This document shows positions 22,096 to 35,011 of a stretch of 64,000 nucleotides of DNA, in pieces; position 1 is the stretch's first letter; every line of letters starts with the position of its first letter. The DNA comes from Volutella citrinella. Its lineage: Eukaryota; Ascomycota; Sordariomycetes; Hypocreales; Nectriaceae. Location: assembly GCA_034401135.1 (NCBI GenBank), contig JAWZSP010000005.1:3968001-4032000 (forward strand), in the 5' to 3' direction. Under the pieces are notes generated by a model. It searched no databases. It saw only the letters and a list, made by a program, of their open reading frames with translations, and was not told where the DNA came from. The position numbers were made by a program, and so were the translations under genes.

Positions 22096-24184
22096 GGTTG
22101 GTGTCTTGGGGTGGGAGGAGAGAATAAGAGACAGGCGTGGGGTATCTATTGACAGAAGCAAGAAAAGAAGAGAGAGAGTCAGCCAAGAAGAAGGATGGAA
22201 GACGGGAGGTGTGAAGGTTTGCGGAGGTGCAGGGCAGGCTCACCTTAGTGGTTTGTGCCTCGTAGGTCAGGACGCCGCAGGGCTAATGGTAAAGTCGGGG
22301 CCGGGCTTCTGTGGTGAGGCTGGGAAGAAGAGGAGGGACCCGTGGAATGTGCAAGAAGGGAGGCGAAGCGTCTGGACGGAGGGGCAACCTGATGCAGGGG
22401 TACCTGCCACCCCTCGGGGACAGCGATGTGCGGGCAAGTACTGGCCTAACGGCAGGCCGCGGAGTGGGGAGAGGGGGGTTGTTGACTGCCCGCCTGCTGC
22501 TAGCAGCCCGTGCTAGTGCTGTAGCCGAATGCTTACACCGATCTGCTGCAGCGCGGTGCAGCGCAGTGCCGTGCCAGCAATCACCAGAGTGCCGTTCGTC
22601 CAACAATCCGACATAATTCCAGTTGGCGCAGGTGGTGCTGCTCTCTGGCGTCTTGGTTCCTGAGCATTACAGGTTCCCCACACCAAAAACGACGCCGAGA
22701 TCTTCAGCACTTGGGATGTTGGCCACAGCCAGGAAGCTGACGACGCTCCACCGGCTCTCACAAGCTAAGGGAGCTTCCCTCAGTGAGCGGTCTCGGTGTG
22801 ATTGAGGTACGACTAAAAGGAGGAATGCTGCCAGCTGCGCGCTGCTGTGCGTCCAAGCTTGGTCGTATCTCGCTCCACATCTGCTCCTTCATGGGCTCCA
22901 TTCTCCATTGCCCCAGGCAGCCGTCGGGGGCCTCGCCAATGGCCTCGTGATGTCTGCCGGCGGGCACGATTGAACCCGTTGCGCCTCCTCTCTGTGCAAC
23001 AGCCCTGCCCGCCTGGTCAGCTAGGTTGCCTTCAATTCGCCAACGAGGATGGCGGGGTAATCCCAGGCCGTGCCCCCTGCGTGCACCGCCTGCCACCTCC
23101 CAGTGGCAACGGCTGTCCAGGGGATCAAGGTCCAGAACGTACGGGCAAGAACCAGGCGCCTCATCCTCGGTTCTCTCCGGGGCTAGATTGCCAGTCACAG
23201 TCACACAATGCAAATCCTGGGAGAGTTGCACCATCCTAATTCCTCCCAGTAGGTAGAAATTCATGAGCGATGGCCGATCCTCGGACTCACTTACAAAGCC
23301 CTGAGCTCCAGCCGACAAAACCTCCTGCCCTCCTTTGTGGTCTTCAATCCTTTTGACTTTTGTGGTCAGATAGTCTTCTAGTGAAACAACGCATCTCGTT
23401 CGCTCTCTACGTCATGGGCAACGCTCACATCAATGTCAAGAGACAGGCAATACCAACGTTTGGCAGGCGGCCACACCTTGTATCTGCCAAGTAACAAGAG
23501 ATGAACAGGACAAGTTTTAAACAAACTTCCCCATTTAGTTCTTCTCAACACGTTGCTGCTCTACTGCTCAATCCCTAATATGTAGGCCAAGTCACTGTCC
23601 ATCGTGATTTAGACATCTTCAGGCAAACTCATTACATCCCAAGTGATACGCAGTGGGCTTCGTTCTGTATTCAAAAGGTCAAAACAGTCTGTCACCCTGT
23701 ATTCTCCCAGTTTTGGATTTCCAGCTACCTATCGTTATGGTGCTCTTGATTCCATCTTGAAATATAAATCCAGCGCCCCTGTGAAGCCCATGAATCGGCC
23801 ACCGCCTGGGCTGGAGACCCCGCACCACGAGGCATGTGGCTGGGGAGTCGCGGCATGGGGCCAGCGACGCCCAATCAGGGCAACCTGCTCGTCAGCCTGA
23901 TGCCATGTTGGGCTGGGCGGAGCCAAACCTAGAGCCTCACCACCACCTCCCACCTTCCCTCGACTGACCGGTGTGCAGCGGCATGCCTTGAATCACATCG
24001 ATAATACATACGCCCCTGCACTCCTGCGGCACACGGCGCTTTTCCCCTACTGCGCCGTTTCCAATCCAGCCCTCCGTCCTTTTGCCAGTGTCGCCCGCCG
24101 ACCCGCCGCTGCGCTACGCCACCGTCAATTCCAACCCTGTTGCGTCATCGCTACGGCTGCAACAGCCCTCATCAGCCGCCCATC
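22096..24184. other. Divergent intergenic region between p23 and Vps24
   Basis: This 2.1 kb region serves both promoters. It is G-rich near the p23 start (about 22100-22480) and C/T-rich before Vps24 (about 23960-24180). Short frames on either strand are not supported by any motif I recognise. Confidence 0.6.
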
Positions 24185-24986
24185 ATGGAGGCATTCAAGG
24201 CGCTCTTCGTCGCGCCGGATCCCCAGGCCCAAGTACGCCAGCATCCATCCTCCATCTTGCGACAGCCGAGGGCATCGACGATGGGCTACCGCATCCCCGC
24301 CTCGGTCTGGGCACCCGGCGCTGTGAGCTAACATGATACTCTCTCAGATGCGAAAGGTCAACTCCATGATCCGCTCCAACATCCGCAAAGTCGAACGAGA
24401 CATCACCAGCACCAAACAGACCGAGACCAAGGCCAAGAACCTCATCATCGCCGCCAACCGCCGCGGACAGCGCGACCCGAACCGCGCCAAGCAGGCCGAG
24501 AAGGAGGTGCGCGACCTCGCCAGGGAATTGGTCCGGACGCGCAAGGTGACGGCCCGCTTGGTTACGGCCAAGGCCCAGCTCAACTCGGTGCAGATGCAGG
24601 TCAACGAAGCCTGGGCGGTGCGCAAGATCGAGGGCTCCATCAAGGCTAGCGTGGGCATCATGAAGGACGTCAACACCCTGGTCCACCTCCCCGAGCTGAG
24701 CCTGACCATGCAGGCCCTGAGCGTCGAGCTGATGAAGGCCGGCATCATCGAGGAGATGGTCGAGGACACGCTCCCCGCCGACGACGAGCTGCTGGGCGAG
24801 GACGAAGAGGCCGAGGGCGAGGTCGACAAGGTCCTGGGCGAGATCCTCAAGGACCGCAAGGAGGCCCAGATGCCCGTCGTGCCCACGCCGGACCCCAAGA
24901 AGGCGGAGGAGGAGGACGAACTGGAGGAGGACCCGGAGGTCATGATGGATCAGATGCGCAGCCGGCTAGAGGCGCTGAGGAGCTAG
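24185..24986 (+). CDS. VPS24: ESCRT-III subunit Vps24 (CHMP3 family)
   Basis: Two exons (24185-24232 and 24348-24986) give 228 residues, the usual Snf7-family length. Vps24 co-polymerises with Snf7 and Vps2 on endosomal membranes during multivesicular-body sorting and membrane scission. A 16-codon first exon (MEAFKALFVAPDPQAQ) is joined to MRKVNSMIRSNIRKVERDI, the basic first helix. Long charged helices follow (about 25-150), then an acidic region (DELLGEDEEAEGE). The C-terminal DQMRSRLEALRS looks like the MIT-interacting motif that recruits Vps4. The intron has a clear GAGCTAAC branch point. The high C/G codon bias resembles that of other housekeeping genes here. Confidence 0.95.
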
Positions 24987-27900
24987 CGGGGCAGTCGCGG
25001 CAAGAAACCAACAGCGACGAGGTTGCCCGAGAGGAGAAGGAATGGTCCTGGCTTGCAGCCAGTGTGGGAGTCTTTGTGTTTTTTCTGCGTCAGGAGTTGC
25101 AGGCGTACCGGCTTGCGTTTCCGTCATCGTTTTTGGTGATTTAGAGCTCCATACCTGCCAGTCGGGGACCGAGAGGCCAACGCGGGACTCGTCATGGTTC
25201 CCCAGAATACACGGCACAATTCAAGCATCCATCTATGAAGAATCTAGACTTCAGTATACCTCCCAATCGGGTACACGACTCCCCAACTATCCCGAATGTT
25301 GTGTTAGTGGGATAGAGAGTAATTCTGCAGGTCGTTGCTATTCCCAGACGAACCACCATACCCAGCAGAACGAATTACGGAGTACTCGTATCCCGAACAG
25401 TATCAGGATTAGCATAGATGGACCATGGATTAGGAGTGCAACTAGTTCGCGAATCAGCTCAAAACCATGTATTCCACTGTCCGGTGGTTGCTCAACTCCA
25501 TGTCCTGGACAACCACGTAGTTGATTCCCGACATGGACGTCCTCGGCGGAGACTCCTTGCGAATGGAGACAGAAAATCCATTCGACTCCTTCTGTTTTTC
25601 TGTAGGGAGGATCAAGTATTGAACTGGAACCATGTGGCCCGTGAGTCTTCCTCACATCCAGAATGGCCGTTTTGCCGCCTCAAAACCTATATTAAAAGAT
25701 TTGACCTATGCTGTACGAGAAAAGGCTCCCTCTAGGTAAATCAGTACATACCATTTCCAGCCAGGCTGCCCGGGCGCCTGGCCTTGACTCAGTGAGCAGA
25801 CAGGGCAAATCAGCCGTTCTGATGCACCGCCTCCCAAGACTAAGACACGGGAAGAGGACATGTGCAGAGTAAATGACTTGCAAGAGATGCAGCACTGAGG
25901 GCAAGACTTTTGGTCTCCCCGCGCCAAACTTAGCCATATGTATGCACCGGTGGCCTGTTTTACAGGAGCCTGCTCACCTATGCAAAGCCATCGAGCGATA
26001 CGCCAGTCCAACTATCCAAGAAGCCAACTGCGACGGTAGGATACAGCAGGTCGCATGACTTCCGGCGATGTTCGGCCAAGCGAGAGCCGTAGTGAGAGGC
26101 TACATGAGAAGTGCATATTATACTCCTGTCTCCTGCTGGAGAGGCCGCTATGGGAGCCGCGATTATGTCAAAGCCGTAAGGTGTGTCCGGGATACCATAA
26201 TAGACCACAACCAGGGCATACGAGGACTGGACTAGTTTACGATACAACAGTTATTCTGCTTCTTTTGTTTCTAGATCTAATCGAATCGTGGTGGAATGAA
26301 TCTAGCTCATAAATCTGACCCAGTATACTCAGGCAACCCATTTCGCGGGGGCGGGTTGCAAGAGCGCTCGATCCCGGGGCTGTTTACCTTCAGCAGAATC
26401 GGCGATCCGCAACTGCATCATCAGGAAATTACGGTATGCGTGTGGACTTGCACAGCCCAAACCTTCCACCGCATAAAGAGTCTCGGCGCCATTCGCCCTC
26501 TTCACAAAGTCCTTGTATCGAGGGCGTGCGCTGCAAGGGAGTGCGTGGTTGAAGGACCACAGCGGCAGCTGCGTGAAGGAATAGGCCGACGTTCTGCACG
26601 GATATCGATGAAGTGGATCATTGTGTGAGACGCTCAAAAGTCGTGACTATTTCCAAACCCAAGGCTTTGGGTGGCAGGTTACCATCGTGTCTTGGTATTG
26701 AGACATTGAGGCCTGCTACATGTACAGTATCAATCAAGAAAATGGCTCTTGTGTTCTATGAGTCATTCTATTATCGGTATAGAGAAAACATGTGAAGAGG
26801 GTAACTTTTGCTGCGGTCATGAGGGCCTCACGATATGTGCTACCCTCCCAGCTGGACTACACAGCTTGGGTGAGGTTATTGGAAACTACCCTACGCAAAG
26901 TCCATTTCGATGCGAGACTCGGCTCTATCCGAGAATCACCATACCCACACGGCTAGATACTTGCCTAGAGGGCAATAGGAAAATAATTCGTGATGGTGAA
27001 TAATACAAACCCTACCCTAGGCTCACTCGGATCATGAAATCCGGACGCTGTGTGGAAAAAAGCCCGACAGCTGAAAGCCACATCATCACCATGACTCACT
27101 CACGATGGAGTAGAAAGACAAGACGGTGCCCAAAATAACACCCCACTGCCAAGACCCATGCAACCAAGTTTTGGTCATGGAGCCAGCTCACGACGGCGTG
27201 GTCGCGGAGTCCAGTCGGTCAGGGAGTGAAGACGTGTGCTAGGACAACAAACCCCAGTTCCCCTTCTAGGTCGAGCAAGGAAACGGGTGAGGCTACTGGT
27301 GAGCCAGCAGCAGGGCGTTTGTGTTGTGTTGTGTGTTGCATGTTGCGTGTTGAGCCCGAGAGGATGGATGGGGGGAATTCCGATGGGTCTGGCCGGATGC
27401 ATAACCAGCTCAGCAAAACGGTCTGCTGCTAAGCGATAGGGACAGGAGCAAAGGGGGGATGCAAACGCTGCAGCCCTGCAGGGTGGGATCGCAAGGGCGA
27501 GGCCGTTTGAGCGGGTGTGGAGTTCTGATCTGTAAGTGCAGACAGGATGCAGGTGGTGTGGGTGGATTCAAAAGGCGGTATGTAGATAATCAAGATTGGG
27601 GGGCTTTTTGTGCCCGACGTTGCGACTCACTCAAACAACTTTCGGTGGCATGTACTATGTAAAAGGCGGCGAGCGAAATCGTGGCCACGAGATGGCAGGA
27701 TTGGTGTGGGTGGTCGCATTCTGGCGATTACAACGACCAGTCGGTCAGTAGGGTCGGTGAGGGCCTCACATTGGACTTTTAATTTCCTGTGCAGCTCTCC
27801 CGCCCTCGCAATCACGGCACCCGCACGGGCAATCGCTCGCTGCACGAGGGCCTGAGTTGCATCCAATGCAAACCCGTGTCAACCAAAACGACCCCCCGTG

Positions 27901-28415
27901 GCTTGACCGCCGGGTGTGTAACGGTCAACGAACCTGGGATCCAGTAAAGGATGGGCGATCTGGCGGGTCGGCAGCTACTGTAGCAGCAGCAGTAGCGGCC
28001 TGCGGGCAAGCATGGGATCCTGCGCGTACACCGCAGAGACAGGAAACGACTGCTCTGCTGCGTCGCCCAGAATAATTTAGCCTGCATTGCATGGCTCGCT
28101 GTCAAACGCGGTGCGACCGACGGGTGGGAGGGTAGGTTGCCACACACCCCCTCTCATGCTGTGCTGCTTGTTCTCTCCTCTTGAGAGTTCTCTCACACGG
28201 GTGGCCGGCCGGTGAGTTGAGAACCGGTAACGAGGCTGGGCGGCAACTATGCGTCGTATATTTACTCGCCGTGGCGGATTATTATGGCACACACGACCAG
28301 CCTTTTCATGTAGGACACGGCACACCGAGGGACGGCGACGGAGTGGTGGCGTTGTCTTCGTCGTCCGGATGGCTGCCCCCCTGGCATATAATCATCGGGA
28401 TCTCAGATTTGGCTC

Positions 28416-28440
28416 GATGTGATGTGATGTGATGTGATAT
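28416..28440. repeat. Microsatellite (GATGT)n
   Basis: Five GATGT-type units in tandem, the last one changed to GATAT. Confidence 0.9.
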
Positions 28441-31400
28441 GATGGCCTCTCTTCTCCCGACGGACCGCTCAGGTCACGGAGGCCCCCCCCCCTCTTCCCC
28501 CAGCCGACAAACAAGGAGCGCATATTGTCGGTCACAAGGCATGCGTGCTCGCGGGACAGGATGATATGATGGGCAAAGGCGCTTCAACCGGCACTCTTGT
28601 TTGGCGGCGGCGCCAGCTAATTAGATTGGAACGTGGGGGTTGGAGGTTTTGGTTCTACAATGGTGCTTCCAGGAGCAAGGGACCCAACAAGGAGGAATAC
28701 ATTCAGTGATCCATCGTTTCGACCAGGGCGAGAACTGATGGGCTCCGACCGCAGCAATGCGCCATGTCCTTTTGCCACACCCGGATCACGAGGCTACGAT
28801 GAAGCAAGGGGAAAGGATATTAGAGGCCTTGAAGGCCTGTAGATCATGAAGCCTCACAGACTATCCGTACATTGCCAGCTGTGGGGGCGCTGGAACAGGC
28901 GAGATGGGGCGGGGCTGGCCCGGCCGGGACGGCGCGAGGGCGGTAGCGTTGGCTTGTTGTCTCCGCCTCCATCTAATCAAAGTTTGGTTCTGTTTGAGAG
29001 GGTTACAGCGGTTGGTGTCGCTCAGATGCTGCTGTTGCCACCGCTGCTACGGCGGTCTGCGTTGGGGACGCACGATCGATTGATGTGCAGCAGGGGCGCT
29101 GCAGTCGTCGACGGAATAGGGCCCAGACGAGGCGCTGAGCTTAGAGGGGGCGCTGGAGGGGGCGCTGAAGAAGGCGGGAGTGGGCGTCGCGATGGCGGAG
29201 GAAACAAGATGAGAGAACAAGACCGTCGGCGGGAAGCAACGAGATCCCTGCGAGGATCTGCTGGGCCAAGGCGGGACGGGGAGTTGCTGCTACTGTAATT
29301 AGTTGGTGTATCAGCTGGTGGACTATTCGGTTTGGGCTTGTCTAGTTGGCAAACACCGACTCGGGGCACGCGCATGTTTCCTTTTTGCTTGCGCCAACAA
29401 CGGATGGGATGCCGTAGCCTGCAACGTTTCGCATCGTATTGTCCAGGAATCCGGGTGAGTTGTCGCAACCAACAAGTCTAGTCCAGCCCAGGCCCAGCCC
29501 AACCAACCAACCAAACGAACCAAGCAAAGAGGCGACGTGCCTTGTTTCCTCCAGCATAATACACATAACACATAACAAATACCCTGCTGCTGCTGTTTGC
29601 TTGTTGCTGCCATGCGCAACGTAGCACGCAGCCAAACGGGGTATCAAGTAATTAATATTACGAGTAATTCCAACAGACTTTCGGTCTTGTTCGGTTGATG
29701 AAACCGCTCCGGAGATGGCCAACGCCAACCAACTATCCCACCCGCCTGCTCTTGGTCAAGGCCGTGGACATCCCACGCTGGGGTGACTGCCCACCTCACG
29801 CCCACGCCCAGGCCCACACCCCACGTGCCGGGCAGCAAGGCTGTCAGCCCGTCACATCGGCGAGGCCTTCAACCTTCCAGGAAAGGAAGTAGACGTGATG
29901 CCCAGCTCCGGGACCGGACACCCTTTAGCGATCCGGCGCATATGGCGTGCGCGGTTGCCAGTGTGTCGCTCAAGGCCGTGGACACGAGAAGGCAGAGAAG
30001 GGCTGACGACACGCCGATGTCCGTATCCTGGGTAAATGAATCTCACTGGGCGTGGGGTGGATGGGATCCATGAAAGCGTGGTCAGAATGAATGACACTTC
30101 TGCTCGGCCTTGTCCGGGGCGCGGGCTGCTTTCAAGTCTTGTTTTACGTGCTTATGGCGTCTGATATGGAAAATGGGACTCTGGGGGTTAGTAAGATGGA
30201 TGACGGTGATGACAGCGCTTCACCCAGCCGTCGTATTCGACCACCCATCCCGAAATATCTACAGAGTACGGATACTTTGATGCCCTATCATGATCTCCCC
30301 GTAATACTCCGGCCACGCCTTGTGTAATACTGGCCAGAAATGATAGGAATAGTCGGCGACAAGCATGCGCTGCGCAGCGCAGATGCAACCACCAACGCAC
30401 CCCATGGGAAAGTGCGTCATCCCGCCGTCGCAAGAGGCGAAATCCAGCAGACCAGCCCTCGCTTCGCCGCCTACCCCAGACGGCGACCGAGGCGCCAGCG
30501 GAGCATCGCTGCTGATGTGAGGTCTTGTAGGCTGCCTCGGCCATGGCCAGGTGACGCGCCTCAGCCACGGGCCGAGAGATGACGAGGCGTCTCGGGCGCC
30601 TGGATGGAAGTGACGGCCGGAGGGGGGGGTGCGTATCCAAGCCCAAGGAACACAAAAAACAGGAATTCTCAATAACGGATGGACGGCAACGCCAAGGCAG
30701 TGCAGAGGACGGACTCTCGGCCGCAGTGAGTACTGCGTTTTGCATCCTGCTCCGCGCGCTGGCAGGCCCGTCTCGCCTGCGCCTGGCACCTGCAATCACT
30801 TTAGGCCCCCATGGGCGATTTGAATAAGACCTGGGGCACTGGATGGGCGTTGTGGCTGAGGCACCGGCCTCATCCGCCCCCGCAGCCCACGGGGCGCACT
30901 ACTAGAATCCCCATACCACGAAACCTAATAATATAACAATGACAGATATTCAGAATAGGGTTGGGGGGAGCAACTTTGAAGTTTGGGGGGCTGATTTGAA
31001 TTTACGACGCCAGTCGGGGGAACAAAAGGAATGGGCCATTGTTCGCAGTGTTGATTCTATTTCGGAACACGCGAGGGAATCGGGATGCCCCCAAGCCGTA
31101 AGCCGCCGCGACAGCCAGACGGGAACCAGCAATCCATCGACTCGACGCCGCACACACGCCGCCTTTTCCTTGTTGCGAGCTGACTGAGACCCCGGAAGGA
31201 GCCAGTGCCGCCGTGCCTGTTGAGAGCCAACTCCTTCGCATCCGCCGGGTTGATACAAGACAAAACGCCCGACAGATCCGATAGACCAACGGGACAAGGC
31301 GGGTGCGCGGGCGTGACGGAGCGAAGACCGGTTTCTGGTCGTGCTTGCGATGCAGGGAGCAGCAACTCCGACCGATTGGCCCCAATCCAGCTGCTGCCTT

Positions 31401-31875
31401 CTGTGCCGCCGATAGGGAAGGGGGAGGGGTGGTGCTGTAACTCTTGGTGTAATAGGCTGCATATAGTGGTGGGCGGTGTCATGTCTTGGGTGTGTCTCTC
31501 CTCGGGCTGCCATTTCTATTCCTGTCCCCCCGTGTTGCTCACTGCTCGCCGGCCAGTCAGGACGCCCGATAGTGCCATGGCGAATATGACTGGCCGACAG
31601 CATCCTACACATTTGGAGCAATCAGCGCCCTTGCCTTGGTGCACTCGTCGCTCGCGTTGCCTGGCCCGTCCCCCGATGCCCTTGTCAACCAGCTTTGTGT
31701 GATGTGATGAGCCATGGGTTAAAGCTTGAGGGATGGACGGGGTTACGCGTGTTTCGTCCGTCTTCGCGGGGGGCGCAGCGCAACGCGCGCGCGCCAGCTA
31801 TTCGCGTTCACGTCCGTCCTATTCATTGCCTTCGCTCCTGCGCCTCTTCAGCTCCCGAGGCTGGTGGTGGAAAGT

Positions 31876-31902
31876 GATTGATTGATTGATTGATTGATTG
31901 AT
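31876..31902. repeat. Microsatellite (GATT)n
   Basis: Six perfect GATT units in tandem plus a partial unit. A shorter copy of the same motif occurs near 36270. Confidence 0.92.
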
Positions 31903-34900
31903 CAATTAGATTACGAGGCGGCCAGGTGTCAATAGGGGAACAAGCAAACAAGCGACACATCAATCACCCGTGAAAAAAGGTAAAATTACTTTGTTCTGCG
32001 AAAGGGTCGCAAACACGGACCGTGGCCTCCGATGATAATGATGATGAGTGCCACGCAACTTGCTTTGATTGTTCATTTATTACACAGCTTGGCTTGGGCC
32101 GCCTTGGGGGTGAGCCAGGCTGATTGTGAAGCGGGTTGGCGGGCCATCCATTCACTAGCGGTGGCGCACGGAGTGGCGCATCCACACTTTCATTGGGGCC
32201 GTCCGTGGCTGAAATTGAAACACAATGCCCTAAAATGACTTAAACGGTGAGGCAGCCCAGCCGTTTGGGCTGGAGAGAGGCCCTCGCTGCGTCATCCCTG
32301 TCCGGACTCCCCGTTCAATACGGTGACCCGCCGTGGGGCCGGAGCGGGCGCCTGAGCTGGACCCGTTTATTACTATGGATGTCCCGAAGCTGGGCCGTCC
32401 TGGTCCTGTGATTGCCACAGAATACCGACGACGGACCGATCGCCGAGGCTGCTTGGCCAGCAGGGCACTTTACCAAGACGGCGGTACGGTGTCCCTTGTC
32501 AAGTAGGCGAGATCGGCTGCCCGTACACTTGGGGACCGAGGTTAGGAATTTTCCAGTGTCGGCCCGGATTCATGACTCCCCAGCAAACCGTCTAAAGTCC
32601 TGGACACTAGGTTCCTTTTCCAAGGAGGTTGCTTTTGTGGCGAGTAGCTATCGCGACCGTGCTCAAACACTGGGGGTTGTGGTTTTAATGCCTTGCTCTC
32701 GGTCGTCGCCGATGCGTTTCGCCTTCCAGAATAGGCATGCAGCCCCATCTGGCAGGGAGCGCACGCTCGGTTTGTGACGGTGGGGAGTGCTTGGGCGAGC
32801 TTGGGCGTCAAGGTGACTGTGTGGAGGGGGGCCAGGGCGGACAAGCGGGTATCGAGCTGTCTCTGTCGGTGAGAGGGGGCGATAGTGTGTGGGCTATGAC
32901 TCTATGATCAGCCAGTCTGGAGCTGCCCATCGTCGTCCCGTTACGGGGACGGCGCTACCATCGAGCACGACACGTGGGAGAAATTACGGAGACCCATCTA
33001 GGCAGTCCGTTAGTCGGTGGACCGTATGAGTCTAGAAGCCTCGGACCCTGGATTCCCAAAGTGCAGACCGCATCTGGACTCTGGAATGTCCCCATAATCC
33101 GAAGTGATCGCCCTTCACAAGCATGTGGCAGAGTTCCAGCACCTCGTCGTCTCGGCGAAAAGGATGGTTCACGAGCTTTGATTCCCCCCCGGCAGTAAAT
33201 CGCTGTGGGAACGCATAGAGAAGCTTAAGATTGCGGAAAGCTGAGGGCCTGCTTGCGGGGAAACTTTCCCGTCGGCTCGGGTCCGGGGATGTGGAGCCGC
33301 GGCACCTTTCTCCTTTGGCCGTGGGTGATTGAGTGTTAATCCCACGCCCCCACCACCCTCCCCACCTTTCTCTTCTTGACTCCCAGCCCTGGCTGAGCGG
33401 CCCCCATGCTCCTTACAGGCAATAGATTCCGCCGAGAGTGGGCGCAACCCTTGCCCTCCTTTGCCGGACTCCTCCCCGGAGCTAGGGGGTCCAATCTGAG
33501 GGCCGGCACCCAAGGCCCTCGGATCGTGGGACTGCCTCCCGCGGCGGAGGCACGACCGCACTCTCGGTTCCGCAGCCCGCTAGAAGATGCAAGGAAGAAA
33601 GTTGAATTTTTACCCACAAGGGTCCTGACTCCTGACATTGGGGGCTCGCCACTGTTCAAACAGAGGCGAGATGAGGCAGGGCGCGCGGCAGCGAAGAGTG
33701 GCAAGCGGCAGCAACTTCCCCAATGGTGGTAATTACCCAGCGACGCTCACTCCCCAAGGCTTACTATTATTACCACGTGCTAGGAACGGGACACTGCCAG
33801 CAGAGGAAAGACGTGGCACGAGCGAGGTCCTGGAGGATGATGATGGCTGGATGAGTAACAGGCGAGGCGCATGCCGTCGGAAATTGTAATGCGTCCCGCA
33901 GCGACCGCCGGATAACTCATGTATTCATAGACACTCACGTAAGAAATCCGGCAGGCGGAAACGCCTTCTATTGGCGCGCAATGACAAAGAGCAGGTTCAC
34001 AGGGCGATGGCGGCTGCCGGAGGCTGCTCGCGTAAGCCACAGTTACTCTGACTGAGCCCTCTGTGTGCCACTGCATCGGGCAATTGATACCGCGCTCGCA
34101 ACACCTCAGCCTTAGCGGCACGGCCCCCGAGCACGAGTGCGGATAGGGGACGACTGGTGCTGCCGCAATATTACTGTACTCTTAGCGGTGGTGATCGTGT
34201 CCTGTGCCCAAAATACAGTAATTGATTACTTGGATACTAAGTTACAGACCGGGGACACCGTACCGCTCGCCACACTGCGTGTTTGATCCTCCCGTCAGGC
34301 TGAGGCGGGCTGTGGCGAGGATGAAACAGGCAGAATGGCCGAGGATGACGATGGCACAAGAGGCGAGACGGACTCGGCAATGACGAGGAGAGGTGCACTT
34401 ACCCCCGCTGCGTCCGGAGAATGCCCGCGCAGGCGGAGAAGGCAAAAGATGGCGGTTCTCCTTGTTGGGCGCGGTGTGGCAGCGTATTCGCTCAAGCGCC
34501 GCCGTCAACAACGTGGGCGCTCTCTGATGAGGGTGTGAAGCCGCCGCGTGGGCTAGCCTGCACTTGGACGGAAAGCGAGAAAATCTGGGGAAAGCTGTGC
34601 TATGACCGCTGTGGCTGGAGGCGCTGGAGTTTCCTTCGGAATGTGTTCCCGACGAGGAAGTGGATGGCTTCTACGGTCGGCTCGGGTGCCCGCACTTAGT
34701 TACCCCGAACGTCATCAAAACAGTTCGCCGGCTTGGGAAATTTCTCGTAGAAAATTTTTCAATCGCCGTGGAGAGCCGCTGGCGATGCTTGCGGCACAGC
34801 GGCGGGTTTGAATCCGGAAGTGCATTTACTGACCGCCATCTCTGACTCTTGGCTCTACGAAGGGGCGGGGAGTGGGCCACACACCCCCTGCTCGCGGGAG

Positions 34901-34995
34901 TTGCATGCATGTGCATTTGGCGCGGGTGTATTGTATGCCGCCGCTACACCGATCCTATCTATCTCAGCTTGATGCTGAGCAAAGATTCCATCGAT

Positions 34996-35011
34996 TACTC
35001 CGTACGGAGTA
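34996..35011. repeat. Perfect 16-bp palindrome TACTCCGTACGGAGTA
   Basis: The segment equals its own reverse complement over 16 bases. The half-site TACGGAGTA (or its complement) recurs at 25376-25384, 47403-47411 and 49629-49637, all in the gene-poor part of the window. Confidence 0.85.

Noticed and set aside
30188..30799. 203-codon minus-strand frame
   Set aside because: Arginine-, alanine- and cysteine-rich, no domain, and other frames are equally open. Not supported as a gene.
34805..34830. tRNA B-box-like sequence (GGGTTTGAATCCGG)
   Set aside because: No acceptor, D or anticodon stems could be paired around it, so it is not a tRNA gene.
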